Assembly: GCF_020731145.1 (NCBI RefSeq)
Contig: NZ_JAJFZN010000002.1
Location: 496,001-560,000, forward strand
From: Sneathiella sp. HT1-7
GTDB taxonomy: Bacteria; Pseudomonadota; Alphaproteobacteria; Sneathiellales; Sneathiellaceae
Reading direction: 5' to 3'
Length of the DNA: 64,000 nucleotides
Shown here piece after piece: positions 35,101-43,176 of the stretch; the stretch's first letter is position 1; the number at the start of each line of letters is the position of its first letter. Below the pieces are notes generated by a model that worked only from the letters and a program-made list of their open reading frames with translations, made no database searches and was not told where the DNA came from. The position numbers and the translations under genes are program-made.

Positions 35101-35568
35101 TTAGCTGATCTCGAAAACCGCGTCGATTTCGACCGCGACATTCATCGGCAGGGCATTGGTGCCGACGGCGAAGCGGGCGTGGCGACCCTTATCGCCGAAA
35201 ACCTCAACCATCAGGTCAGAGGCCCCATTTACAACCTTCGGCTGTTCGCCAAAGCCGTCGATGCAATTGACGAAGCCGCTCAGCTTCACGCAGCGTACCA
35301 CCTTGTCGAGATTGCCGCCGCAGGCTTCTTTCACCTGAGAGAGGATATTGAGGCCGCACACCCGGGCGCAGGCCATACCTTCTTCTGTTGTGAAGTCCTT
35401 GCCGACCTTGCCCTGATAGGCGATCTTGCCGTCAACGAAAGGCACCTGTCCGGAAACGAAAACCAGATTTCCTGTCTTCACAAACGGGACGTAATTTGCC
35501 GCTGGGGCTGTTGCGCCCGGAATTTCGATACCGAGCTCCGCCAAATGGGCGTCAATCTTGCCAGTCAT
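35101..35568 (-). CDS. RidA/YjgF family protein
   Basis: A 155-residue member of the RidA/YjgF/UK114 family, which hydrolyses reactive 2-enamines/imines made by PLP enzymes. NLVFVSGQVPFVDG near 34-47 starts the fold, LSGFVNCIDGF near 96 and RFAVGTNALPMNVAVEIDAVF near 130 hold the Arg and Glu of the active cleft, though the trimeric core is the divergent subtype. It is 32 bases downstream of the aldehyde dehydrogenase, so the two are likely cotranscribed. Confidence 0.88.
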   Translation of the reverse strand: MTGKIDAHLAELGIEIPGATAPAANYVPFVKTGNLVFVSGQVPFVDGKIAYQGKVGKDFTTEEGMACARVCGLNILSQVKEACGGNLDKVVRCVKLSGFVNCIDGFGEQPKVVNGASDLMVEVFGDKGRHARFAVGTNALPMNVAVEIDAVFEIS

Positions 35569-35600
35569 TCTATACCTCTTGTTTTGAATTATGCGTTAAA

Positions 35601-37073
35601 TCAACCCCCCGGACGGCCACCGCCGCCCGCGGTGATCCGGATGCCGACATTCTTCGTTTGAACATAGTTGAGCAGCGCTTCCTGCCCTTTTTCCCGGCCG
35701 TAGCCGGACCGCTTCATGCCGCCGAAAGGTGTTTCAATCCCGCCGGCGAACCATTCATTAACAAAGACCTGGCCGGCGACCAGTTGGTCTGCCGCCCAAT
35801 GCGCCGTTGCGAGGTCCTTGGTGTATACGCCTGCGCAAAGGCCATAGTCAGTCCCATTTGCGAGTGCGAGGGCCTCTTCCGGGTCATCATAGGTGAGGAT
35901 GGAAAGCACAGGGCCGAAAACCTCTTCCCGCGCGATGGTCATGTTCGGCGCAACATTAGCAAAGACCGTAGGTTCGATAAAATGCCCGGGAAGTTCGTTA
36001 TGTTTCCGTCCGCCGGAAACAGCCTCTGCACCAGCCTGAGAAGCGGCGAGGCACATACCCTCTATCTTGTCAGCCTGCGCGGCTGAAATCACTGGTGTGA
36101 GATCATGGCCATCGATGCCGGGACCAATAGAGAGAGATTTCGCCTTTGCGGCCATTTTCTCAACGACTTCAGCCTGAAGGGACTTTGGCACGATCAGGCG
36201 CGATTGCGCGGAGCAAACCTGTCCAGCATGGCTGAAAATTCCGCTAGCGGTGGAGTTGATGGCCTGATCAACGTCAGCATCCTTGAACAGGACACCCGCG
36301 GATTTACCGCCGAGTTCCATGACGCAGGGGATGACACGCTCCGCCGCCGCACGCAGGATCGACTGGCCCGTCGCGACTGAACCGGTAAAGACAATATGAT
36401 CGATATCGGGATGTGAGACGAGCGCCGCGCCACACTCATGGCCATAGCCACAGAGGATATTCACTGCGCCTTTTGGCACCCCGGCGCGATGACATGCCTC
36501 GGCAATAAAATAGGTGGAAACGGGGGAGAGTTCCGGTGACTTCAGAACGACAGTGTTTGCGGTTGCAAGGGCGCAGGCAACGGACCGCGCGGCAATCTGC
36601 AGCGGGAAGTTCCAAGGCACGATCTGTGCCGAGACGCCGAAGGGAGTGGGAATTGTGTAATCCACATAATCTGCGCCGAGCGGGATCATCCGTCCTTCCA
36701 GCTTATCGGCAAGGCCTCCGTAATAGGTGAAATAACGTGCCGCGGCCAATGCCTCATTCTTGCCACCTGCGAGGGTTTTTCCGTTATCGAGACATTCTGC
36801 AAGGGCAATCTCATCGGCCATTTCTGTCATATGCCGGGCAATCTCAAACATCAGCGCGCCGCGGTTTGTCGGGCGCATATTGTAAAGCTCCCGGGTCTCA
36901 AAACAGGCGCGGGCCGCGGAGACAGCCGTGTCTACATCGGATTGTCGCGCCTGCGCCACCTCAGCGATAATCTGGCCTGTTGCAGGGTTTTCAATCTCGA
37001 TACGACCGCCATCTATGGCGTCTACCCATTCACCGTTTATGTAGTTCTGCCAGAATTTTTTTATCTCGCTCAT
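35601..37073 (-). CDS. Aldehyde dehydrogenase
   Basis: A 490-residue NAD(P)-dependent aldehyde dehydrogenase. Oxyanion-Asn QIVPWNFPL near 145-153, cofactor site FTGSVATGQSI near 225-235, general-base Glu in MELGGKS near 248, nucleophile Cys in GQVCSAQS near 283, and conserved EVFGPVLSI near 383. A C-terminal Gly/Arg-rich tail (ITAGGGGRPGG) is unusual but short. It sits with RidA; the substrate may be an aminoaldehyde or a semialdehyde but is not readable. Confidence 0.92.
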   Translation of the reverse strand: MSEIKKFWQNYINGEWVDAIDGGRIEIENPATGQIIAEVAQARQSDVDTAVSAARACFETRELYNMRPTNRGALMFEIARHMTEMADEIALAECLDNGKTLAGGKNEALAAARYFTYYGGLADKLEGRMIPLGADYVDYTIPTPFGVSAQIVPWNFPLQIAARSVACALATANTVVLKSPELSPVSTYFIAEACHRAGVPKGAVNILCGYGHECGAALVSHPDIDHIVFTGSVATGQSILRAAAERVIPCVMELGGKSAGVLFKDADVDQAINSTASGIFSHAGQVCSAQSRLIVPKSLQAEVVEKMAAKAKSLSIGPGIDGHDLTPVISAAQADKIEGMCLAASQAGAEAVSGGRKHNELPGHFIEPTVFANVAPNMTIAREEVFGPVLSILTYDDPEEALALANGTDYGLCAGVYTKDLATAHWAADQLVAGQVFVNEWFAGGIETPFGGMKRSGYGREKGQEALLNYVQTKNVGIRITAGGGGRPGG

Positions 37074-37126
37074 GGCTTGCCTTCTTTGCTTTCTATTTTT
37101 GCGATTTCTATCACGGCGATAGGCCG

Positions 37127-37148
37127 AGAGCCAGCCCGGGCTGGCTCT
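37127..37148. repeat. Perfect 22-bp palindrome
   Basis: AGAGCCAGCCC (37127-37137) is followed directly by its complement GGGCTGGCTCT (37138-37148), no spacer. It lies between the divergent aldehyde dehydrogenase (start 37073) and adenylate cyclase (start 37233) genes, with no T tract, so it is not a typical terminator. Confidence 0.8.
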
Positions 37149-37232
37149 GACGGTAAAAATTTCAATTTCGACTTTTATAAATGTAGAGTAAGCCTATATC
37201 AACGGGACCAATCAAAGCAGTCAGGTGCACTC

Positions 37233-38495
37233 ATGGGTCTTATGAATAATGTGGATGGCGAGAATCGGTGTGGCCATTTTCAGGCCGATGACGAGAATGG
37301 GGAACTGTTCGCTTGGCTCATCCAAGCCGGTTTGACGGGGACACGTGTCCGGGATGTCTTTACAGAATTTTGTGAGCGGTTGAATACGCGGGGGGTTCAG
37401 CTCAAGCGCGGGAATATCGCGCTGAGTGCGATCCATCCGCAGGTCAGTGCGTTCATGTATACCTGGCGGCGTGGCGATGGGCTTGTAACAAACACAAACT
37501 TCCTGCATTCGGACATTCCCGGGGAAGGTTGGTTCTCCAGCCCCTTTTTCTTTATGCTGGCGAACAATATTCCCTTTCTACACCGGCCGCTATCGAAGGA
37601 CAATGAGCTCGATTTTCCGGTTCTTGTCGAGTTTCGGGACGAGGGGCTAACGGACTGGTTCTGCCAGATATTTGATTTCGGCTGGGGTTTTGAGAACCAG
37701 AATTTGGAAACGTCCGCTGGCCTGATTACAAGCTGGGCGAGCGATCGACCGGGCGGCTTTACTGAGGAGGAATTTGCCATTCTTAGTAAGGCGATCCCCT
37801 TATTCGGCCTTGCCATCAAGGGGATTGCATCGTTCCGAACAGCCAGATCGATGCTGGAAACCTATATCGGGCGGGACACAGCGGGGAAGGTTCTCTCTGG
37901 TCAGGTGCGGCGCGGCTCTGTCGACAGTATCAATGCTGTGCTTATTTATGCGGACCTGAAAGGCTTCACCAAACTTTCCGATACCATTGAAAAAGGCGAT
38001 CTGGTGGAAATGCTGGATCACTATCTCGCCAAAATGGCCAGCCCGATTGAGGCGGCTGGCGGAGAGATCCTCAAATTCATGGGGGACGGTGTTCTTGCAA
38101 GCTTTGATCTGACCTCGGCGGATGATCAGGCGGTAATGGATATATGTAAGACAGCTCTCGACGTGACTGAGACAATGGCGGAAGGCGTTAAACTTCTCAA
38201 TCGAAATAGGCGAGAGGCTGGCAAACCGACAATGGAACTCGATATCGCCTTACATGTTGGCGAGGTGATGTATGGCAATGTAGGTTCTGAAACGCGGCTC
38301 GATTTTACCGTCATAGGACCGGCGGTGAATGAAGTCAGCCGAATTGAGGCCCTCTGCGATAAACTTGGGACGAACCTGCTCGCGTCCGGCGATTTCATGC
38401 GGACCTGTAGTAACGTATCCTTACCACTCCGGTCCTGCGGATATCACGAATTGCGCGGCGTACGCGAACCGATAGAGCTTTTTTGCCGCGACTAA
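37233..38495 (+). CDS. Class III adenylate cyclase with sensor-like N-terminus
   Basis: A 420-residue cytoplasmic protein. The C-terminal catalytic domain (about 230-420) has metal Asp in VLIYADLKGFTKLSD near 236, second Asp in ILKFMGDGVLASF near 277 with the adenine-contacting Lys, and LDFTVIGPAVNEVSRIEAL near 351-369 with the transition-state Asn and Arg. All residues for cyclase activity are present and suggest ATP rather than GTP. The N-terminal 200 residues (GLTGTRVRDVFTEFCERLN etc.) are a GAF-like sensor of a type common in Alphaproteobacteria. It starts at ATG 37233; the frame upstream is rejected. It converges on the GGDEF gene. Confidence 0.9.
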   Translation: MGLMNNVDGENRCGHFQADDENGELFAWLIQAGLTGTRVRDVFTEFCERLNTRGVQLKRGNIALSAIHPQVSAFMYTWRRGDGLVTNTNFLHSDIPGEGWFSSPFFFMLANNIPFLHRPLSKDNELDFPVLVEFRDEGLTDWFCQIFDFGWGFENQNLETSAGLITSWASDRPGGFTEEEFAILSKAIPLFGLAIKGIASFRTARSMLETYIGRDTAGKVLSGQVRRGSVDSINAVLIYADLKGFTKLSDTIEKGDLVEMLDHYLAKMASPIEAAGGEILKFMGDGVLASFDLTSADDQAVMDICKTALDVTETMAEGVKLLNRNRREAGKPTMELDIALHVGEVMYGNVGSETRLDFTVIGPAVNEVSRIEALCDKLGTNLLASGDFMRTCSNVSLPLRSCGYHELRGVREPIELFCRD

Positions 38496-38520
38496 TTCGA
38501 TACGTCAGGTAACGCGACGA

Positions 38521-39237
38521 TCAAGAGGCGCGCGTTACCTTCTTGTTCGCCTTCTTATTCTCATACATGGCGTGGTCCGCGGCTTTCATCAGGTCGCAAT
38601 ATGACTTGTCGCCAGTGTAGGGAATAACCCCCATACTGGCTTTCAGAAAGATTTTCCGTCCACGCGCCGGAATGGAGGTGGCGCTGATTTCACGCTGAAT
38701 GGCCAGGGCGCGAGCTTTGCCGTTTTCGGTGTTTGTCCGGGTCAGGACAAAAACGAACTCATCTCCGCCGATGCGGGCGACAAAATCCGAACTGCGAAGG
38801 TTATGCTGTAGATTCGCGGCGAATTTCTGTAGTGCAATATCGCCTGTGTCGTGACCGAAGCGGTCATTGATTTCCTTGAAATCATTCAGATCTAGGAAGG
38901 CGACAACTCCTTCTTCACCGTGCCGTTGCGCAGAGGCAAGAGCCCGGGTCATGAATTCCTGCAAGCCCCGACGATTATGTAGACCGGTCAGTTCGTCCGT
39001 GGTGGAAAGGGCCTCCAACTCCCGGATCCGATGCTGCTGCTCTGTTATATGCTGTTCAGCACTTGCGGCATAGGCAATGACCCGATTAATCAGCTGCCAG
39101 TGTTTGGCCGGTGCCTGTCGTCTCAGGCTGGACTGGAGGGCCGTGGAAAGATCTTCCAGTTGCGAGCCAATTTCCGCCTCAAACCCCGGTGGGTGATCTG
39201 TTTGAACGGACGATATATGTGTCATGGACGATGACAT
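38521..39237 (-). CDS. GGDEF diguanylate cyclase
   Basis: A 238-residue diguanylate cyclase with a helical N-terminal half and a full GGDEF domain near 80-235. The catalytic motif is RIGGDEFVFV (near 155); RSSD five residues upstream fits the RxxD product-inhibition I-site; TDELTGLHNRRGL near 82-94 is the start of the domain. It makes cyclic di-GMP. GAGGAG ribosome site upstream. It runs tail to tail with the adenylate cyclase gene, with 25 bases between. Confidence 0.92.
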   Translation of the reverse strand: MSSSMTHISSVQTDHPPGFEAEIGSQLEDLSTALQSSLRRQAPAKHWQLINRVIAYAASAEQHITEQQHRIRELEALSTTDELTGLHNRRGLQEFMTRALASAQRHGEEGVVAFLDLNDFKEINDRFGHDTGDIALQKFAANLQHNLRSSDFVARIGGDEFVFVLTRTNTENGKARALAIQREISATSIPARGRKIFLKASMGVIPYTGDKSYCDLMKAADHAMYENKKANKKVTRAS

Positions 39238-39589
39238 AACTCTAGTCTCCTCACAAAAGCCGCTCTGGAAGCTACATTGGTTGTGCCTTTTTATAATCCA
39301 GGTCGGCGTAAACTACTGCCCCAATAAAAGCAACTACCATGCCAATATTTGAGCTTATAAAAATCGTTTAAAATCAATGCATTGAGCTAAAAAATAAAGA
39401 TTTTCTTCATATTTTAGACAAAATTGTGGGGAATTTTATGCCTTTCAGATCGGAATAATTGACCTACATAGATAGAATACTCCCATCTTCCACGATAAGC
39501 CTTCACAGTCGCAAAATTGAGGTATATTACTGGCCTTTATGGATTTTAGGCGGCCTGCGCAGCTCAGTTAAAATGGATTAATAGTTGAA
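39238..39589. other. Intergenic gap between divergent genes
   Basis: About 350 AT-rich bases between the GGDEF and eipB starts. Several TATA-like and TTGA-like hexamers can be found but none pair convincingly. A TTAA-N6-TTAA sequence (39568-39581) just before eipB resembles a CtrA site but has the wrong spacing. No RNA gene or repeat seen. Confidence 0.5.
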
Positions 39590-40396
39590 ATGAAATGGTC
39601 TAAAGTTGTTTTCACGCTTGTTGGTATCGGCTTGACCGGTATTGCCGGATTTACTTCCGCGGCACCGCTGCAACTGGCGTCTCATCAGGCCGTATATGAC
39701 CTCCACATGGAAGATATTGGTGAGAACAGTGGCCTTGAAGGCGTTCGCGGGCGCATTGTCATGAAGGTTGAGCAGCAATGTGATGGCCTGATTGTGAACC
39801 AGCGTATGCTGCTGGAAATGATCAATTTTGAAGGTAATGTCATTGTCTCTGATTACAGCCAGTCGACTTGGGAAGATAATGACGGCCGGATGATGCGCTT
39901 TGACATGTCGAATATGCTGAACGGACAACTGATTGAGAAATACAGCGGTATTGCCGAGCATCGCGAGAATGGCACGGTTGTCGAGTTCGGCGATCCTGAT
40001 CAGCCCGATCTGGAACTACCCAGCGATGTCATTTTCCCAGGCGAGCATACGCGAATGGTTTTGAAAGCCGCCGCCGCCGGCAAGAACCTGATTTCCGCGA
40101 AAGTTTATGACGGCAATGGGGAAGATGGGCTTTCTGACACTCTTGCTGTGATCGGCAAGGGGCAGACGCTCCTGGAACCGTCTGAAGCGGAGGAGGAACT
40201 GAAGGGGCAGGTTTTCTGGCCACTACAGATATCTTTCTTTGATCTGAGGCAGCAACAAACCGAACCGGATTATAGAATTGCCATGAAAATCTTCGGCAAC
40301 GGTGTCGCTACGGATTTGCATCTTGATTACAGCGATTTTTCGCTGCGCGGAGAGATTGCGGAATTAACTTTCCTGACGTCGGAGAAATGTTCCTGA
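39590..40396 (+). CDS. eipB: EipB family periplasmic cell-envelope integrity protein (DUF1849)
   Basis: A 268-residue exported protein of the EipB/DUF1849 family. In Brucella EipB is a beta-spiral periplasmic protein needed for envelope stability. The signal peptide ends near SAAPLQLA (about residue 25); LASHQAVYDLHM opens the mature part; the two mature cysteines, in EQQCDGLIVNQR near 66 and EKCS at the end, match the conserved disulfide pair. Probable start ATG at 39590. It ends 11 bases before dinB, tail to tail. Confidence 0.88.
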   Translation: MKWSKVVFTLVGIGLTGIAGFTSAAPLQLASHQAVYDLHMEDIGENSGLEGVRGRIVMKVEQQCDGLIVNQRMLLEMINFEGNVIVSDYSQSTWEDNDGRMMRFDMSNMLNGQLIEKYSGIAEHRENGTVVEFGDPDQPDLELPSDVIFPGEHTRMVLKAAAAGKNLISAKVYDGNGEDGLSDTLAVIGKGQTLLEPSEAEEELKGQVFWPLQISFFDLRQQQTEPDYRIAMKIFGNGVATDLHLDYSDFSLRGEIAELTFLTSEKCS

Positions 40397-40407
40397 TCCA
40401 GGGGCGG

Positions 40408-41685
40408 TCAATTTTTGCCGGTCAGGCCACGTCCTTTGGTGATGACTGCATCTCCAAATTTATCTCGCAGCTTGTCAATTGCGGCCTCAACCTCTTTGTC
40501 GTGCCCGGAATTGCCGCTTAAGAGGTCGGGTCTATCGGCGTCATCAAGCTCGCCAAAACTACTGATACCCACCCCGATAAGCCGAAAGTTATGGCCCGGC
40601 ACCGCCTTCTGGAGGAGCGGGCGCACTTCCCGGTAGAGTGTTTCCGCGAGTTGCGTAGGTTGGGTGAGGGTATGGCTGCGGGTCAGGGTCTTGAAATTGC
40701 CGGTTTTGAGTTTCAGCGTGATCGTCTTACCTGCTTTATTAGATTTTTTAAGGCGCTTGGAGACTTTTTCGCAGAGTGGCCACAGTCGAGCTAGCAAAAT
40801 ATCGATATCCGAAATATCCGTGGCAAATGTGGTCTCTGCGGAGATGCTCTTGGCGCGGAGGTCAGCTTTCACGCGGCGTTCATCCTCTCCGCGCGAAAGG
40901 TGATAGAGGCGGCTTCCCATCACTCCATAACGCGCCACCAGTTCCGCTTTCTCGCGATGCTGCAATTGGCCGATGGTGCTGATGCCTTCTGCCGCAAGTT
41001 TACGATTAAGTGCTTTACCGACGCCCCAAATGTCGCTGACCGGTCGGGGATTTAGAAAATCTATCGCCTCCGCTCGGCCGATGACGGCAAATCCGTTTGG
41101 CTTATCAATGTCTGAGGCGAGCTTGGCGAGATATTTATTATAACTAAGCCCGACGGAGACGGTGATCCCGATTTTCTTCTCCACCTCTCGCGCGAGCCAA
41201 GCCATAGATTGCGCTGCGTTCCGATGGTGCAGCCGTTCGGTGCCAGATAGATTAAGAAACGCTTCATCAAGGGAGAGGGGCTCCACATCCGGTGTCAGCA
41301 TATCAAACAGGGCGCGAATTTCTCTGCTGACGACGACGTATTTCGCCATATCCGGCGGGATAATGACCGCATCGGGACATAATTTTTTGGCCTTGAACAG
41401 CGGCATGGCCGACCGCACCCCTGACATCCGGGCGATATAGCAGCAGGTGGAGACAACGGCGCGTGGGCTGTCATGGCAGATGATGAGCGGCTTGGCGTTC
41501 AGCTCTGGGTTATCGCGTTTCTCCACAGATGCATAAAAGGCATCGCAATCGACATGGGCGATGGAAAGGTCGAACAATTCCGCATGGCGGAGGAGCTTCG
41601 GCGACCGGCAGGCAGGGCAGCGTTTGCCGTCGCGCGCAGAATTTTCTTCCAGGATTGTCAGGCAGTTGCGGCAAAGGCTGTCCAT
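40408..41685 (-). CDS. dinB: DNA polymerase IV with N-terminal zinc-ribbon-like extension
   Basis: A 425-residue Y-family translesion polymerase. The catalytic domain has IAHVDCDAFYASVEKR near 43-58 (first Asp), PLSLDEAFLNL near 134 (acidic pair) and the little-finger region near 240-350. Unlike E. coli DinB, it begins with about 40 extra residues holding C-x2-C (CRNC) and C-x2-C (CPAC), likely a small zinc ribbon. A variant CYIARMSGVRSAM replaces the usual AxYxAR. It is expressed with the HAD and DUF3572 genes. Confidence 0.93.
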   Translation of the reverse strand: MDSLCRNCLTILEENSARDGKRCPACRSPKLLRHAELFDLSIAHVDCDAFYASVEKRDNPELNAKPLIICHDSPRAVVSTCCYIARMSGVRSAMPLFKAKKLCPDAVIIPPDMAKYVVVSREIRALFDMLTPDVEPLSLDEAFLNLSGTERLHHRNAAQSMAWLAREVEKKIGITVSVGLSYNKYLAKLASDIDKPNGFAVIGRAEAIDFLNPRPVSDIWGVGKALNRKLAAEGISTIGQLQHREKAELVARYGVMGSRLYHLSRGEDERRVKADLRAKSISAETTFATDISDIDILLARLWPLCEKVSKRLKKSNKAGKTITLKLKTGNFKTLTRSHTLTQPTQLAETLYREVRPLLQKAVPGHNFRLIGVGISSFGELDDADRPDLLSGNSGHDKEVEAAIDKLRDKFGDAVITKGRGLTGKN

Positions 41686-41695
41686 AGCGCCTCTG

Positions 41696-42367
41696 TCAGT
41701 ACTCGCCTGTCTCGATATGGCGGATAATATGTGCGCTGATCTCTGGCCAGTTATAGAGGCGGCTGTGGCTATGTTCCGCGGGCCCCAGAAGATCGGATAG
41801 CCGTGGATCGGCTATATAATGCAGACGGTGGACATGCGCGGCATGCTCATTAACGGAGCTATGATTATGCGGAATATCATCAATAAAATAGGCTGGAGCG
41901 TTTAACCCCTCTGTCAGGAAACGGACAACCTGTCCCTTGCTGCCGACATTGGCGATCAGAGGGAAATCCATCCCTTTGTCCTTGAGGCCTAACAGTCGCT
42001 TGGCTGCATATTTGGGCGGGACGTTACTGAGGACGACAATCTGCGCATGATCTTGGAGGCTGGCAAGTCCCTCTGCCGCGCCATCGACGGCGGGAAGAAC
42101 GGCGCAGCGTTGATCGAAAAAGTCGGACAGAAGGACACCGACCTCTGTTTGGTCAATCGGTTCTTTATCGGCAATACGACGGATATTGCCGGTGAGGGCA
42201 AAAGACGACCAGTCGAAATAAAGATCAAGCGATTTGAGGAAATCTTCAAGCCCGATCATGAAGTTAAACAGGACTTCATCCGCATCTGTGATGATAAGCG
42301 GACGGTCGCGGTCGATCGTTAGTTCCTCTAGCTGCGGGCGGACTTCATCGTGGATACCGGTAAACAT
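41696..42367 (-). CDS. HAD-superfamily hydrolase
   Basis: A 223-residue HAD phosphatase-like protein. Motif I is IITDADEVLFNF (D-x-D-x-V near 24-30), motif II VVLSNVP near 110, motif III a Lys near 135 (VGSKGQVVRF), and motif IV YFIDDIPHNHSSV near 152-164. The substrate is not readable. The start is ATG 42367 rather than a longer upstream frame. It lies between dinB and the DUF3572 gene with gaps of 10 and 2 bases. Confidence 0.85.
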   Translation of the reverse strand: MFTGIHDEVRPQLEELTIDRDRPLIITDADEVLFNFMIGLEDFLKSLDLYFDWSSFALTGNIRRIADKEPIDQTEVGVLLSDFFDQRCAVLPAVDGAAEGLASLQDHAQIVVLSNVPPKYAAKRLLGLKDKGMDFPLIANVGSKGQVVRFLTEGLNAPAYFIDDIPHNHSSVNEHAAHVHRLHYIADPRLSDLLGPAEHSHSRLYNWPEISAHIIRHIETGEY

Positions 42368-42369
42368 AT

Positions 42370-42645
42370 TTAATAATCCTCTACCGGCGCACCGGGTAAA
42401 AACTGACGCGCCCGAATGATGCCAGTAGGATCCAGCTTCTCGCTTGCGCAAAAATCGATTAAGATATCCTCATGCATCAGCAAAAAATCAAGTACACCGG
42501 CCAGAATCTCCGGATTTTCGGCTGAGCTGGCGAGAGTGCCAGTGTCAATACCGGTTTCCGCGAGCATCCAGCTCATGGTTTTTTCCTGTTCTGCAATAAA
42601 AGTGAGCGCCTGCAGCGCGATTATTTCGGATTTTTCGTGATTCAT
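42370..42645 (-). CDS. DUF3572 protein
   Basis: A 91-residue, mostly helical cytoplasmic protein of the DUF3572 family, found almost only in Alphaproteobacteria and commonly beside divK. LQALTFIAEQEKTMSWMLAETG near 12-33 (in part) and the end ARQFLPGAPVEDY are characteristic. The frame is open upstream but the ATG at 42645 gives the usual family length. Function unknown. Confidence 0.85.
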   Translation of the reverse strand: MNHEKSEIIALQALTFIAEQEKTMSWMLAETGIDTGTLASSAENPEILAGVLDFLLMHEDILIDFCASEKLDPTGIIRARQFLPGAPVEDY

Positions 42646-42810
42646 AAAATTTTCTGTGCTTGAAACCCTGTATGGTAAGGGAAAATTAAACATATTTCTG
42701 TTTATTGTGAATGAATGATAGCCCCATGTGCAGGAAATCGAAAGCTCTCTCTGGGTCTATGTAAACCGTCTCACTTTGGCGATTGTACTTGTGAATTGGA
42801 CATACTGAAA

Positions 42811-43173
42811 ATGAAGACAGTGTTGATTGTCGAAGATAACGACTTAAATATGAAGTTATTCCACGATCTGCTGGAAGCGCATGGTTACAACACCATCCAG
42901 ACAAAAGATGGAATGGAAGCTTTGAGCCTCGCGCGGGAGCATATGCCGGATCTGATCCTGATGGATATTCAGTTGCCGGAAGTTTCCGGGCTGGAAGTGA
43001 CGAAATGGATTAAAGAGGATGAGACGTTGAAGTCAATTCCTGTTATCGCCGTCACTGCTTTTGCAATGAAGGGGGACGAAGAAAAAATCCGCGAGGGGGG
43101 CTGTGAGGCCTATGTCGCGAAACCAATCTCCGTCGAGAATTTCCTGAATACAGTTAAAGAATTTTTGAGCTAG
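42811..43173 (+). CDS. divK: Single-domain response regulator DivK
   Basis: A 120-residue receiver domain without output domain. [23 protein letters not shown] (in part) gives the acidic pair near 8-9, [13 protein letters not shown] near 50-62 the phosphoacceptor Asp53, [15 protein letters not shown] the Thr/Ala switch, and [13 protein letters not shown] the conserved Lys near 105. The sequence and the pleD neighbour identify DivK, which in Caulobacter controls DivL-CckA-CtrA and cell fate. It starts at ATG 42811; the pleD ATG follows 3 bases after its stop. Confidence 0.93.
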   Translation: MKTVLIVEDNDLNMKLFHDLLEAHGYNTIQTKDGMEALSLAREHMPDLILMDIQLPEVSGLEVTKWIKEDETLKSIPVIAVTAFAMKGDEEKIREGGCEAYVAKPISVENFLNTVKEFLS

Positions 43174-43176
43174 ATT

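Noticed and set aside
36831-37232. Upstream extension of the adenylate cyclase frame
   Set aside because: It overlaps the aldehyde dehydrogenase coding region on the other strand and has no ribosome site; ATG 37233 fits family lengths.
39568-39581. CtrA-like site TTAA-N6-TTAA before eipB
   Set aside because: CtrA sites need N7 between the half-sites; the spacing here is six.
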